A DNA stretch of 64,000 nucleotides from Theobroma cacao (GCF_000208745.1 NC_030852.1:25970268-26034267); one strand, 5' to 3'. Positions 36,151-49,550 are shown, numbered from the stretch's first letter. Numbers and translations are program-made. The notes: generated from the sequence alone by a model not told the origin.

Positions 36151-39126
36151 ATGGGGAGGGGGAAGGTAGAGATGAAAAGGATAGAGAACCCAACGAGCAG
36201 GCAAGTCACCTTCTCAAAGAGAAGAAATGGGCTTCTAAAGAAGGCTTTTGAGCTGTCCATCCTCTGCGATGCTGAAGTTGCCCTGCTCATCTTCTCTTCC
36301 ACGGGAAAAGCTTACCAGTTTGCCAGTCATGAGTAAGTTCTATTCTCTCTTGTATTTTTTCACCTTTTTCGCCAACCATGTATGACTTAAAACCCCTTGG
36401 GTTCACATTTTGTCATGGAAGCATGTTAATTGATGCCAGGGCGTAAATTGTAAACCAAGCATTATATATGTTGTTTGATATTTTTCTTTGCTCTTAATAT
36501 ATTGCTGCAGCATGGATAGGAGCATTGGAAAGTATAGGAGCGAAGTAGGGCTGCCTGATTCAAGTAACCCTCAATTTAGAACCATGGAGGTAGTGTGATG
36601 AGTTCTGATCAAGCTTACTTTTCAATATTTAAGGCATGTGTGAATAATGAAGATAATTCCAGTATACAGTATAAACTATATACAACTACATTACAAAGAA
36701 TTTTGAAGTTGTTACGAAGAAATTATATACTGAATATGTGTACTCAACAGTTTCTTCTTTTTCTTCTTCCTTTCTAACATTATTATACCTCAGTGTCATT
36801 ATTATAAAATTAGGTGTAAAATTCAAGGAAAAATAAGTAGTTTGTAACTATAGCTGCTGATAATCTCACTTTTGTTGTTTTCTGTTGTAAACTAGACACG
36901 TTCATGGATTGAGTCGGTTCTCGTTGCCCAAGGCCTAGGGTTAAATTATTTCTGTTATTTACTGTTTGTATTTATGCTCTAGGATACACAGAGCTTGGTT
37001 TTTTTTTTTTGAAAGACTTGGTTGGGATCTATATTCTGGATAAAAATATAAGGCAAAAATATTTATAATTGCTTTAATAACAGACTTCAGTTTGTGTGCA
37101 TGGACAATAGCACCTAAAGACCAGGAAGATAATGCCTTAATGGCGTTCAGACATTGACTTATGCTAGGATATATGTGGTCTCTGCTTCTGCAGGCAGGTC
37201 AGTTTATGACTGCTTCTGGTTAGCAATCCTTTTCACCCAGTGGGCTTAATTCCACCTTTTATGGTTTCAGAACATGGGCCCGAAATTGAACTTTATATAT
37301 GTATAAGCACTTTGGAACTCAGGCAACTAAAACTGAGTTTTCCAATAGCGTTCAAGCATGTATTAATTATATACCATTTCACAAACATCTCTTTGCAAAG
37401 CCAAAGGTCAAACCTTCAATTTTGTTCGTAAATTAGCTGCATGCATACTTGTCAGTTGAAGACTTTAAACTCTATTTTGGTCTATATGATATGCCAAGAG
37501 CTTTGATTTCTTGCTGTTCACAGTTTTGGAGAAGTGAGATTGAAGAGTTAAAGAGATCCATAAACACCTTGGAAGCAAGACTTAAGTACGTGCAACTGTT
37601 GCTGCAATACTATCTGCGTTGTTGTTGCCCAGACAATTTGCCATGTTGTCATCAGCATGTCTGTTTTTTTATGCAGGCACTTATCCGGAGAAGACCTATT
37701 ATCTTTAGGCATGAGAGACTTGAAACAGCTGGAGCGACAGTTGAAGATAGGCGTTGAACGTGTCCGCTCAAGAAAGGTACAAACATTAATACATAGTCAT
37801 GTGAGTTATATATTATAGAACTAGTGATGATCAGGCACTTTTGTTTTGACCAGAAAGCTGAATCAGAAGAGAACGTTTAACCATGATAATGGCATTAATT
37901 GTTGTTAAAAAATTATTACTTTCTAAACAATATAATTTGATCTTCTACTAATTTGCAATTCTATTAAACAGAGACGCATTGTTTCGGATCATGCCACCTT
38001 GCTGAAGAGAAGGGTAAGAAAATGCCTGCGAGAAACCTTATTTCCTGACAACTATTGAATTTCGCTGGCCAGTGGCCTGATTTATTTAAATGCTACAAAA
38101 AGAGATGTAAGAACTTTGTGCCTTGATTGGAAGTTGTAACATATGATCAAGGTGACTCCTTAAAACTCTCCTTCAAACTCTTGGAACTGAAAGTCATGAT
38201 CAGAAATTTTTATAGTAGAGGAAAGATGACATATTTTCCCTCCTCTGATCAGTCCTCTAAAAAATATTTCAACTATCATACCAATCGTGTATGGTGCCCT
38301 TCAGGAAGTTATGGTAAGGCAGCGACATACACCATGTCGTCGTCCAGTTGAGATTCTGGTAAATTTCAACTGGCATATATCAATACCTCTACACAACTTA
38401 TTATGCTGAGTTTGATGAAATATTATCAGAAGCAAATTCAAACTTACATCTTGTTTTTCAACGCAGCACAAAGAATTGCATGAGGACAACACTCGTCTCC
38501 AGAAAAGAGTGAGATTTTCTCCTGCACCTTATATTACTACTACTATTTTAGTTTGGAAGCATTAGATTTTGAAATGAACCTTTTTGATGTTAAGTTGAAG
38601 GAGCTACATGACGGTAACCTCAGCTCAACAATTGTGGGTGAAAATGTTTGCAGCATGTTTCAGCAAAGGTATAGATTAATCAATAATCACCCTTAATTCA
38701 ACAGGTCTTCGATAGACTACATATATGTAGCATCTTCTCTTGTGATAAATATACATGCCACATAAGTCATCTTAAAAGATTTATAATTGCAGCCATACAT
38801 TTTTAGATTAATTCCTTATCTTTATTGTGGTATATTTAAAAATTTAACCATAGAAATGCAACCTTTTGATTGGATGATACCCAAAAAAGATGTCATATAC
38901 ACAATTTTCTTCTGCTGGACTTGTGAAGTTGTGCAGAGATTAGTGAAACTTTCTGAAATACTTGGTGCTTCTATTCTTTACTATCTGTCATATTGCTAGG
39001 CCCATACTTGGTGTTTCTATGGAAGACTGGAACTGTTTGCATTGTTAAGAACTTTTTTGTGCTTTGGAATGCAGGATTCTTCAAGATGAAAATCTCCTTA
39101 AAGAAGCAGAAAAGGTCTCCCACTAA
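36151..39126 (+). CDS. MIKC-type MADS-box transcription factor, FLC-like
   Basis: Eight exons join in frame to 210 residues: 36151-36332, 36511-36589, 37524-37585, 37677-37776, 37972-38013, 38467-38508, 38595-38668 and 39075-39126. The MADS domain (residues 1-60) begins [20 protein letters not shown], with [20 protein letters not shown]. An I region ([17 protein letters not shown]) and K-box ([40 protein letters not shown]) follow. The C-terminal domain is short. Two successive 42-bp exons are typical of MIKC genes. The I/K-box wording recalls FLC/MAF-clade proteins of non-Brassicaceae, which act as flowering-time repressors. The clade call is from memory and unproven. Intron 1 is only 178 bp, unlike the long regulatory first intron of Arabidopsis FLC. 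The last exon ends at a stop three codons past an apparent donor, so a longer alternative C-terminus is possible. Confidence 0.85.
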
Positions 39127-39166
39127 GGCTAGATTTGCTTCAGTCAAGGCTAGATTTGCTTCAGTC
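39125..39166. repeat. 21-bp direct repeat, two copies
   Basis: Two perfect adjacent copies of a 21-mer beginning AAGGCTAGATTTGC start within the predicted MADS stop codon. This local duplication could have altered the 3' end of the gene. Confidence 0.8.
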
Positions 39167-39902
39167 ACTTCAGCTGCACGCGCTACTATATTATTGCATA
39201 GTAGTTGACAGTGACATATTTGTTTGCCCTGGCTTTATGTTTTGATTTGGATGATTTTTATAGTTTCAATTAATCTTAGGGGCCAAAAGTTGTAAAAACA
39301 ATATTTGTGGAGAATCCCCATATGTGTGACAAGATGTACAAAAGATAATATCGTATCATCACTTTGATCATACAAGAAATATATATTCCCCTGAAAAGGC
39401 ATACATATATAGGCCACCACACAGGGACAAAGGTAAACGGGGGAAGATAGTGCCTCTGAAAGGAGTTTTTGCAGCACATGGTTAGGAAGAAAATTTTGGT
39501 ATTTACTGCATCTACAAGAGATGTCCTAGAGATCTCTACTGTAGGTGCCATAGAAGCATGAAAAAAGCCCAAAATAACCTTTGGTATGATCACAAAACAT
39601 ACGTAAGTTAACCCTATGGAGGTTCTAAGTACTCCTTGTTTCATACCTTGGTAAGATGTTCTTTCAAGGTTAACTCATGCAGAACATCTCCCAATATCTG
39701 AAACATGGCATTTAGGATAAATATGAGGCCAAACTGAGTATATGTTTTTGATCATGTAAACAAGCATATTACTTTACAACAGAGAAAAACTTTTACATAT
39801 TACAGCTTCCAACAGAAAGGAAGGATATGTATCTACCATTGGTATTAGCAATCAAAACAGATTAAGAAAAACTTCCAAGCAAGTCAAGGAACTTACACTT
39901 GA

Positions 39903-40211
39903 TCAATCCCCCCTTTCAAGACTAAAACGCTTTCGAACGCCTGATATATAACTTGTAGCCCTGTCATCGATGCCTTCATCATAGTTGTATAGTTCAACAC
40001 AACCATAGGAGTCATTTCTTGTATCAGAGGCAAGATAAGAGTGCTTCTGCTTTGTTGAATGATCATCGCTATAGAAACCTGTAGAAACCATTGTACCAGA
40101 TTGGCTAGGCATAGGCTTGTTGCTATACTGAACAGAAGATGATGTCTTTGGTGCCTGATACAGAGACATGATCATCTTACCTTTCTTGAATCCTTTACGC
40201 TTAGACTCCAT
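39903..40211 (-). CDS. Small uncharacterised plant protein
   Basis: A single exon gives 102 residues with no signal peptide or membrane segment. The N-terminus is basic (MESKRKGFKKGKM), the middle is rich in Ser, Tyr and Asp, and the C-terminus reads DDRATSYISGVRKRFSLER. I recall similar short plant proteins ending in a YI..VR.RF.LE motif, so the C-terminus is probably the conserved part. I know of no function. A TATA stretch at 40273-40282 sits 62-71 bp upstream on the correct strand, which supports a real transcription unit. It is convergent with the MADS-box gene. Confidence 0.7.
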   Translation of the reverse strand: MESKRKGFKKGKMIMSLYQAPKTSSSVQYSNKPMPSQSGTMVSTGFYSDDHSTKQKHSYLASDTRNDSYGCVELYNYDEGIDDRATSYISGVRKRFSLERGD

Positions 40212-40272
40212 TAACTCACCAAGATCTTTTTTTTTTTATGTTGTTCAGTGTAAATTAAGTTCAATCTGCATC

Positions 40273-40282
40273 TATATATATA
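40273..40282 (-). promoter_or_regulatory. TATA box of the small uncharacterised gene
   Basis: On the minus strand CTATATATATAG lies 62-71 bp before the ATG at 40211. The spacing fits a core promoter with a short leader. Confidence 0.45.
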
Positions 40283-41941
40283 GTGGATTCCTATAGTCCA
40301 AAGGTATGAGATAGAGATAAAATCTTAGCTTAAACAGATAATATTGGCCCTAAATAAAATATCTTGTGGGATATCTGTATCAGGTAGATATTTTAGAAAT
40401 TCGAAATCAGCCCAGATACTTTTCAGCTTGTTTAGTAGTAGTCTAATTGAAGCAACAAGTGCACAAAGTGCACTGTGATCTCCCAGCTTTGTTGCATTGA
40501 AGGAAATGGGGCCAGCATTCCCAGATATATATGTTGCTTCCATCCTTTTCTTGGGAACTTTAGCCTTTAATAAGATGTGAAAGCTAAGATGCTTCCATGC
40601 CCAAAGAAAATGAAACTAGACATGTTCTTTTGTATAAAACCAGGCTGATAATATCACGATATCATGTAGTATATATCTTTCTGATTGAATGACTTGTGCT
40701 AGAGATAAACTTGACCAAGATCAATTGATCATTACATTGCATAGGCATTTTGACTAGTTGGGTCTTGCCCCAAGTTGTTCCCTCACACCATTCTGTATAC
40801 TCACCGGTCTCCAGTAATGAGATTATTCCAAGTAGCTTAATTTTTTCCCACTAAACTAAAACAACAAATGAAAAGGGAATAGCTTTATTTATTCCATGCA
40901 TGTCTAAACATAAACAGTCCACTCCACTGATTAACAGACAATAATTTCATTCAATGCATTCATTCGTCAGCATTCAACAAAGAACTTCAATTTTAGGATT
41001 CATCATGGTACATTTCTTTCAAGTCTTTAACAAGTTAATGATGGATATATAATTCGGCAGTAATTAAGACTAAAGGCTAAATCCCACTCTGTCATCCTTA
41101 TGGTCGTGAAGGACTTGACAAGATCGAACGGAAAAAATAAAGTACAGTATATATATTTGACCATTAATTTGTGAATTCTTATCCATATCATTGTTAGCAG
41201 TGGCACCATATATGTTTTGTCAGACGTTCTAGTTAGACAAATAGCCTCTGGAAACCTGCTTTGGTTGATTGGATCAAATTCCAAATTCGAATCAATTCTT
41301 AGACAGTTGAATGTTGATGTCTAACCGAGAGGATGCTCTCTCTATACATGCAAAGCTACAGTCCAAGGGTACGAAAAGACAAAAACATTGCAACTTGACT
41401 GATATGTTTTTTGCTCCAACATCTTTAAAGAAAAAAAGAAGCAGAAGCGTCAATGTAGAACTAACTGTATATGGTGATAAGGAGATTCTGAAAAACTAGA
41501 GTTTTGCGTTGAGTCAAATATGGCTCCTAAAAGCACTGCCTTTTGGGCTGCAAGTGGGGTGTCATGGTATCATATGAAAGCAGAGTGACATAGAGCAAGT
41601 GTCACTAGTTTTTATTGATTATTACGTTACATAATTTTGGAATCTAAATCATTGCCAGGTTGCTACAAACAAAGCAATCACAAACTATGGCTGACAAAAC
41701 AGAGCAACATGAAAAGTCAAGGGCATTGCTAAAATGTTGTACAAATTTATTATTAATGGGCAGAGTGTTGTTTTACAATTGCTTTGGGCTTATAGCCAGT
41801 TTCTGGGCTCAGCTCATAACCCACCAAAATCATCTGATTGGGGTTCGGCTTTTCTCCTTTAGCCCATTCTCATCTCTCTCCTCTATTTTCGCTAGCGTTG
41901 AAGCTCTAAATCCCTTTCTCTCTCCACCATTACCACCAACA
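40283..41941. other. Intergenic region upstream of gamma-CAL
   Basis: No gene is supported. The stretch from about 41800 is the leader of the gamma-CAL gene (pyrimidine-rich, TCTCTCTCC near 41870-41925). The reading frame is open from 41660 in phase with gamma-CAL but lacks family similarity before 41942. Confidence 0.45.
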
Positions 41942-44805
41942 ATGGCGTCATCTATAGCGGCCCGCATCTCCAGAAAGGCAGCGGCCTCGGCATTCTCCGC
42001 TCACTGCCACACCATCGCCTCCCGTAATTTCGCGGCGGAGGCGGCCAAAGCGATCTCGCCGTCGGCGGATCGAGTGAAGTGGGACTACAGGGGCCAACGA
42101 AAGATAATCCCTCTCGGACAGTGGGTCCCGAAGGTAGCTGTCGACGCTTACGTGGCGCCTAACGTTGTCTTGGCTGGTCAAGTAACCGTCAGCGACGGAG
42201 CCTCGGTGTGGAACGGCTGCGTCCTACGTGGCGATCTCAACAAGATTACCGTTGGATTCTGCTCTAATGTCCAGGAACGCTGCGTAATTCACGCTGCCTG
42301 GTCCTCACCTACCGGTAATCCTTTCATTTTTCTTTCTTCTTTTGGTTTTTTTGAGACCTTTTTCTTAAAGAAATTTTAGGGTTTTGTAGTTCTTTTGGAC
42401 TTGTTTAGAATAAAAAAATTTAAGTTGAATTAGATTTGGTTTTGATGTTAATTTACTGTGGAATGAGCTAAATTAGTTTAAGCTTTAACTGATTGAGACT
42501 TGTACATTGGGAGTATGAAAAATAAGTTTTGATATGTTCAATGCAGCTGAAAAATTACAAAGGAAACAACAATGGTTAGGCAGAATTTAGTGTTGCAGCT
42601 TCTAGAATTTAGGTGCCTGGGTCTTAGGAGCTGTTGGTGTTCGTATAATGCATATTGAGCTAATTTACTCGTTGAAAGACAAAGGTTTTGTTGCTTCTTC
42701 TTATTTCTTACTGTCAGATGCAGAACATATTTTTAGGTTTCATTTTGAGCTTTACAGACATCATTAGCCTCATTTTTTTTTTGTGACATTCAGTACATAA
42801 GGTCTACATGTTGATCCATTAGGTGATAGCTTGAAGTATCGCCTATTTCCTTGGCATTCAATTCTTTGCATTGTCAAAATACCCATGACTCAAGGACCAA
42901 TCATAGGATGAAAAAAGGGTAAAATAGATGTTGGTCTGCAGTGCAGCTTTGATAGTTGCTAAGAATGTAAATGTCCATGCCAAGAAAAGTGTGTTTTATT
43001 CTAGACTGGCTATGTAAGTGAATTGCAATAATCAGTCTAAGCTATGAAAATGGTCCTTGTTCCATGTTCTTATTATGCATAGGGAAGCTAATGTGTTGCA
43101 GCTGTGGAATGCTCAGAACATGATGTGATATGTGCAAAAAAAAAAAAAACTAAAGAGCTGTCAGCACAGATGTGTAGTTGCTTAGCACCACCCTTAGGTT
43201 AATCCTACTTCAACAAAAGGAAGGACATGCTTCACTTTTTAGATTCAATCTGCGGATTCCCAATGAACCAAAAGGGAGTCTTTTAATGAATGATTATGAA
43301 CCTGTCAAAGAAAAATAGTTATGTATAGCACAATGACACAGGGAAATCTCCTGTCTGTGAAGTAACAGTGACAGCTTAGACTAACTTTGGCCGTACCCAT
43401 GACATTATTTTTAAAGCTTTTTGCTTATTATTGAATTAAATGTCCTCCTGGCATTGCTGAACAGCAGAAATGCAGTTTTCAGGTCTACAAAATGTTATAA
43501 TGGCTTTCAATAAAATTACAAAAGAGTAATCACATTTAGAGGGATACTATTAGTGATCTTCGCTTTAGTTTCCATTGATGTTTTTGGTTATCATATGATT
43601 TGCTTAAATGCATCAGTTGTTGGTAGGGCATAGGTGCAAAAACATGTAAATTATGTTAAAGAACTGGAGAACTGGAGAAATGTAAATTATGATCCCATTT
43701 CCTAACCCATTAAAAATCTTGTTCGCTAGAGTTTACATTTTCATCGCCTCTTCTAGTGGATGGATAGAGGCACAGGAGCTATCATATTTCTTTTATTCTA
43801 AATCTATCTCTAAATATGGTACCCACAACAGCTATTGCATTCCGGTTGACCAGTATAGGAAGTGGAGACTTAGTGATTTCTCGCTTTGATAGTAGCTTTA
43901 GGGAGATTATTCTCCCCCATCGTACATGGAAGGGTATTTTTATAGTAATGAAGGTTATTAAGTGATGAAAAATCGTCTCTGTGTGACCCCTCAAAGATTC
44001 CTGGTTTTTTCACATGTCTTTTTATTAATAGTTTCAGGGATCTGAAATTTGCAACTTGCTCCTTGCTATTGCTGTTACATGCCTTTTCTGAAAATGCCTT
44101 CTTTTGTTTCCAAAACAATTGGTTGACTGTCAAGAACTGGTTCATTCTTGAATCTTGTTTATTGGTTGATCCTCTTTCTCTACTCTTGGAGCCTGCAGAC
44201 CCATGCTTGATTGCAGGTCAGCCTCATTCTTGTAACTGGGGATTGCTTCAATCGTTTATGCTGTGCGGTAAAAATGGATCATATAAGCCAATGTTTTAGA
44301 TAGAACTTTATTCTGTCCATGCGTCGTTCAGGGATCAAGTCAATTCTATACCTCATTGGCAACATCACAAGAAACTCTATTAACAAATTCTGAATATATT
44401 TAATATGAAACTTTTTTCTATATTACAGGACTTCCAGCTGAGACATCAATTGAGAGGTTTGTGACAATTGGGGCATACAGTCTCTTGAGGTCATGCACAA
44501 TTGAACCAGAGTGCATTATCGGACAGCATTCTATTCTTATGGAAGGTTCCTTGGTGGAGACTCACTCTATCCTTGAAGCCGGTTCTGTAGTTCCACCAGG
44601 TAGGAGAATCCCAACTGGTGAGCTTTGGGCAGGAAATCCAGCCAGGTTTGTCCGGGCTCTGACCCATGAAGAAACCTTAGAAATCCCGAAACTTGCGGTT
44701 GCAATTAATGATCTGAGCAAAGAACATTTCTCAGAGTTCCTTCCATACTCAACAATATATTTGGAAGTTGAGAAGTCAAAGAAGTCCCTAGGAATTACTA
44801 TTTGA
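41942..44805 (+). CDS. GAMMACAL: Gamma carbonic anhydrase-like protein, mitochondrial
   Basis: Two exons (41942-42314 and 44429-44805) give 249 residues. The N-terminus (MASSIAARISRKAAASAFSA) is a mitochondrial presequence. The rest is a left-handed beta-helix of hexapeptide repeats: WVPKVAVDAYVAPNVVLAGQ, VSDGASVWNGCVLRGDLNKI, FVTIGAYSLLRSCTIEPECI and GQHSILMEGSLVE. The C-terminal helix is ELWAGNPARFVRALTHEETL onward. Gamma-CALs join true gamma-CAs in the matrix-exposed carbonic anhydrase domain of plant respiratory complex I. One metal-ligand His is kept (CVIHAA). The two expected later ones are replaced (GAYSLLR, where active gamma-CA reads GHxxxLH), as in the CAL subfamily, so it is probably catalytically inactive. 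The single intron is 2.1 kb. Arabidopsis counterparts are At5g63510 and At3g48680. Confidence 0.94.
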
Positions 44806-45091
44806 TTGCTTTTTGGTTGTCATTTTTCCATATATCGGTTTACTGGAGTTTCCCTTGCAAGGAAATAAGCGGCCAAAGAACATATAGAAAAGAAGTTTTA
44901 TCCGTTGTTTATCCATGTATTTTGATCATGTTGGCTGTTGAAAAAACTTGTAGTTGTGAGTGAGTTCCAATGAAGGGAATATAGTTGCAATTGAAGAAGG
45001 ATATTGTGGAGTAGTTTCCTTTGTATGCTGAAGTCTACTGTTTTTGCCCTTTGTCATGGTATTTATTTGTTAATTGTCAGCTTCCTTCACA

Positions 45092-45119
45092 TCAAAATCA
45101 AAATCAAAATCAAAATCAA
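45092..45119. repeat. (ATCAAA)n microsatellite
   Basis: Four to five ATCAAA units lie in the 3' flank of the gamma-CAL gene. Confidence 0.8.
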
Positions 45120-45543
45120 ATTGAATGATTGATGAAGATATCATATAACCCTGTGCTGTCTGTTGGACTTATGTAATTAAGCCCTAGCTACCGATGTTGG
45201 ATCCTTTGATCTCATCAACACGCAACTGTTGTCTCTTGGGCTCCATTTCGTTATAACTTTTGCATTTTTGCCTGCCAGACTAAAAAATGACAAGTTTTTT
45301 TCAACAGCAATCTTTATTTTGCAACTCCAACCTAACCAAAACAAATTGTGAGGAACAATCAAATGAAGACTTGATATATTTTTCTTCAGATGTTGGTATT
45401 GATTTATTTCTTAAAGGCTCAATCCTATTACTACTAAATAGAACCAGAGTCCATTGTCATTCCAAATTATCAAATTCCAGATACTGTGAGAGAAAAAGCA
45501 TATTCCCTCTAGAAAAGATTTGAAGATTATTATTCTGGACATT

Positions 45544-45568
45544 TGCGTGCGTGCGTGCGTGCGTGCGT
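45544..45568. repeat. (TGCG)n microsatellite
   Basis: About six TGCG/GCGT units form a CpG-rich, alternating purine-pyrimidine run inside otherwise AT-rich DNA. Confidence 0.85.
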
Positions 45569-48500
45569 TTGTCACAATTAGCAAAGTCTCAAGTATGGGC
45601 GTGGACTGGGATTATAGATTCTCTGGGTTGGTACAAAATATTGCAATTTACCACCTCACTGCTTACTACTACTGCTATTATTGTTCTTTTTCTATAGTTG
45701 GCTCGTTTGTCTCATGACCCCGGAGCAGTGAACTGAAGCACCATGGAAACTATTAGAACTCCATTCATTCTTGGTCAAGTCAAGCTCCAAGTGCTCAACC
45801 TTAGTAAGTTACTTTATAAAGTGTTGCAACTCTCAAAATATAATTAAGGTTATGAGAAAGTTCAAGAGCAGAGTGGTCTGAACCTTATTAGAAACCATAG
45901 AGCTGGACAAGTCTTGCAAGAAAGAAAGATAGCAATCAGTAGATGAAGCATCGGTTGCCAGAAAACAAGTTTTTCGCTATGTCGGCTGGACAAACTTTGA
46001 TTAGAATAAAGATTCTACAGGGCGGGTTATGTAGCTGCTTGTAGAACTCAAAGGACAAAGAGACAGGTTGCTGCTTCTGGTGCTGGGGGTCAAATCTAAA
46101 CTTCATTTTCAATGCTTTGTGTCATCATTTAATATAATTAATGTGCACTACATTGTGGGGAAACTTGGACAAACAACATTAGGTGGGTGTGTTCCCGTAC
46201 CTTAGCGAATACATGGTTTCTTCCTGTCTTTAGTGGGAAGGAGAATTAATTAGACGAATCACTGAGCAGAGACCTCTCTCTCTCCGCCCACCCAAAATTT
46301 TCTAACACGTAAATTTGAACCAGTCTATCATCTAGTTCCTTATTGGTATGTGGGAGAGCCTTGTCAAACTTAATAAATATATTTTAAATGACATAATCAT
46401 AATATAACAATCGTGATTACTTTCTGTAGCTTTTCAACAACCCCTACCTCTTTGGTCCTTATAAACTAGATCATTATTTACAGCTGATTTTGGAGCACTT
46501 ATTCCATTACAAAAGCAGCATCATCATCACCATCTTCCACTGGCATGGCAATATGCCATCTGCTACATTCGATCTCTTGATGAATTGGAATATGGCCAGC
46601 TCATGACTTAGCAAAACCAGTTCAATATCCCTTGCTGTAGCTGCCCACCATGTAATGCAAACAATTGGTCACAACTTTATTTCAATATACCAAAATGGGT
46701 GTTCAAGAAAATTAATTTCAACAAAGCTCGTTTCATTGATTAATTAATCAATATTCTAGGCAAAAAAGTTTTCGAAAATTTTAGTCATGTTCCTCTCATA
46801 TGTTAATTCATTTCCTTTTAAGGTAAATATATATATATATTGGAAATGTTAAAAGTATATGATATGATTATATTAGAATTTTATAAAATATTACCGGCCA
46901 TTAAAAGAGAGCTATAGTGATTAAGATATTTATAGCTCAAAATCTTAGACTTTTTTCATACGATAAAATTTTCTAGATTTGATTGCGATTATAAATTTTA
47001 TTTTCAAAATAATTGTTTCATTTTTCTATTTTTTGATGAGAGTATAAATTGACGAAAATAAAAAAGTAACCATGATAGTTACATGAATACTACTTATTTT
47101 TTTAACGGAACATGAATATATTATTTTCAATGAACAGGAAATTAAGACCCTATTTGATAAAAAGAAATGTATCATATAGATTCAAGTGTTTTTGGGGCAG
47201 TACTGGAGTCATAGGTCATCAACCACTAAGCATGGTGGAAAACCTAATGGGAAAATTTATATAAATTGTCACTCTTCTAAATGAAGCAAAGATTTTGACG
47301 TCTCAACCATTCTAGTATCTATCTAGCTAGCTAGCGTATAATTATACCTCTTCCATCTCATTTCCACTTCCTTTCCTTGTATTACATTCTCATAATTCAG
47401 TAGCTGCATAGTTCCTGCTTCTTCTTCCTTTATCTTGACCTCCGCTCCATCACCATCAAAAGAAACGAATATCCTATACATGGATGAGGGCAGCCAGGCA
47501 AGTTTATCATTTGGTTTATGCTTCTTTGTCAGTTGGATCTTGTTAAGTGGTAAGCACAAAGAGAAAACGGGGATGTTGGAATGGCTCAATCAAATCAAAT
47601 CTCCCAAGCTTTTTATGGGTGTTTTAATTTGATTGAGCCGTGCCAATATCACGTTAATTACTTATCTTCATATAATTATATATTCTTTTTCTTTTTCTTT
47701 TGTTTCAGTTTCACACTACGAATATTCATGCTATAACAAGTTCTTTTCTTGAGGTATATCTTTCCACTGACAAAGTAGAAGGGACTGAAATGATCTCATG
47801 CATATATTTCATGAAATTCTTCTTCCCCAGCCTCCTTTGCATGCACAAATATCCTGGAAAATTGTTTAGGAGCAAAATTATATACACTCAAAAATCCTCT
47901 CACAGGATGGGGATTATCCCAAACCAATACTGTGGATTTTAGCAAATAATAGATTAGATCCATTCCTGGCTTTTGTCTCTGATGAAACAGTGAGGACTGA
48001 GGATAATCTTGATCAGAATAGGCTGTCCGAAAAGGAACTGCGTAGCAACCATATAAATTGTCTTATTTTAACGACCCAAGGTTGGATTACTGGTTATTTG
48101 CCTTTTATATCGAAAGGTCAAAGTTGAAGACTCAACTTCCTCAATAACTATACATCTTTTTTGGTCGTTGACAGTGTGCCAAGAAAATATTTTGGTCCTC
48201 TCCAGCTGAGCCATGTCATCCTTGTGGTAGTGGCCCATCATTTTTCATCCTCTTTTCTTCTTCACGACCAAATCTAATGTGAAAAGTGAAACAATATCGT
48301 CAACTGAAAGACCAAAAACCCTAAGCTCCATGTATATAGCAGCATGGTTTTGTTAGTGAACTGATGCAGGTAATGCAAATTATCAGTGTCTAAGCTAATT
48401 ACGCTGTTTGGGTCTGTTTGCTCATGTTGGTTTACTCATCATATCTTTGTCTGCATTTTACTCAGATCTTCGTAGTTAAGGTGAAGAAATTGGCATCTTC

Positions 48501-49550
48501 AGTAACTTGGCATCATAAGAGAATTCAGGGAGGGAATATATCCACATAGCAAAGCACAACTTAACAATTCCCATTGGTCAGGGTTCTTCCAACCTCATTA
48601 ATCACATGTGGTTCCAATACATCTCTCGTTAATTTATTCCATTTTCATCCATATTCATGCTTGACACGCTGAATTGCCGGTGCTCAGTGAAAACGAGATG
48701 ACACTTTGCAGTATTACCAGTTTAGCTCATACCTCTGCCTAGAATGTTTGACAGACTAGAGGAATGTCAGGCATGATGCCAAATTCTCCTTTTTCTAATG
48801 AAGTAATTTTCTTATTGCTACGTATGGTTTGGTGGGAGCGAAGGGCATATGGTAAAAGTGGGGAAAAGGGGAAAAAGAGAATCTGCACTTTCCCATGCCC
48901 CATGACCCAATATTTCCACAATTGGAAAGAAAATGTAAAGAAAACATCCATTTCATTAGAAGTAATCATTTGATGATTCAGAATTATATATGTCCATTAA
49001 CTATCTTTTCGCGCCTTTCCATTCTTCATTCATTTTACCAAACTAGAAAACCGACCATTTTTATTTTGCTTTCCCTAGTTTTTCCTCCCTCCTAAAATAT
49101 AGTGTAAAAGTTTTTTGCGTGATATTTCTTTCAATCCTTAAAGCTATAACCTGCAAGCCAGTGGACTCGACTCAGCTTCCCCTCTCCAATAACAATTTTT
49201 AATCGGTCCTACAAAAATTTAACCCATAAAACATGAAAGGAAACACAATCTTTATTGCTGAACATTCACCAAAGATACTTCTCTTCTTAAGCATCAGAAA
49301 CAGAAGACATGTTATATTTTACAAAGGTCTGGTACAAAGTAGTTGCTGGTTTTGTTCTGCGATTGTTAGTTCTTGAAATTCACAAGAATGCAGCCTTCCA
49401 AATAGGCCGGCTGTGTTAAGTCATTCACCATGACTTTTCTTGAGAAAAATGAGAAAACTTGAGCAGCACCAACACCTGGTTACTTTTATAGTCATCTCTG
49501 AGACTTTGAAGGTGTCCCCGTCCATACTGAAGGGAGCCATGGGCAAAGAT

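Larger units (their letters stand above)
44806..49550. other. Long intergenic region between gamma-CAL and F-box/FIST gene A
   Basis: About 4.7 kb without a recognised gene. It holds the gamma-CAL 3' UTR (to about 45070), an (ATCAAA)n repeat at 45092-45119 and a (TGCG)n repeat at 45544-45568. The remainder is AT-rich DNA. An 88-residue minus-strand frame at 47323-47589 has no recognisable domain and is not called as a gene. The right end (about 49230-49550) is the 3' UTR of gene A. Confidence 0.5.

Noticed and set aside
41660..41941. In-frame upstream extension of gamma-CAL
   Set aside because: The presequence beginning MASSIAARIS is the expected start. The upstream residues look like untranslated leader.
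47323..47589. An 88-residue minus-strand open frame in the gamma-CAL/F-box spacer
   Set aside because: No domain, no promoter element recognised, and average composition. Not called without transcript support.
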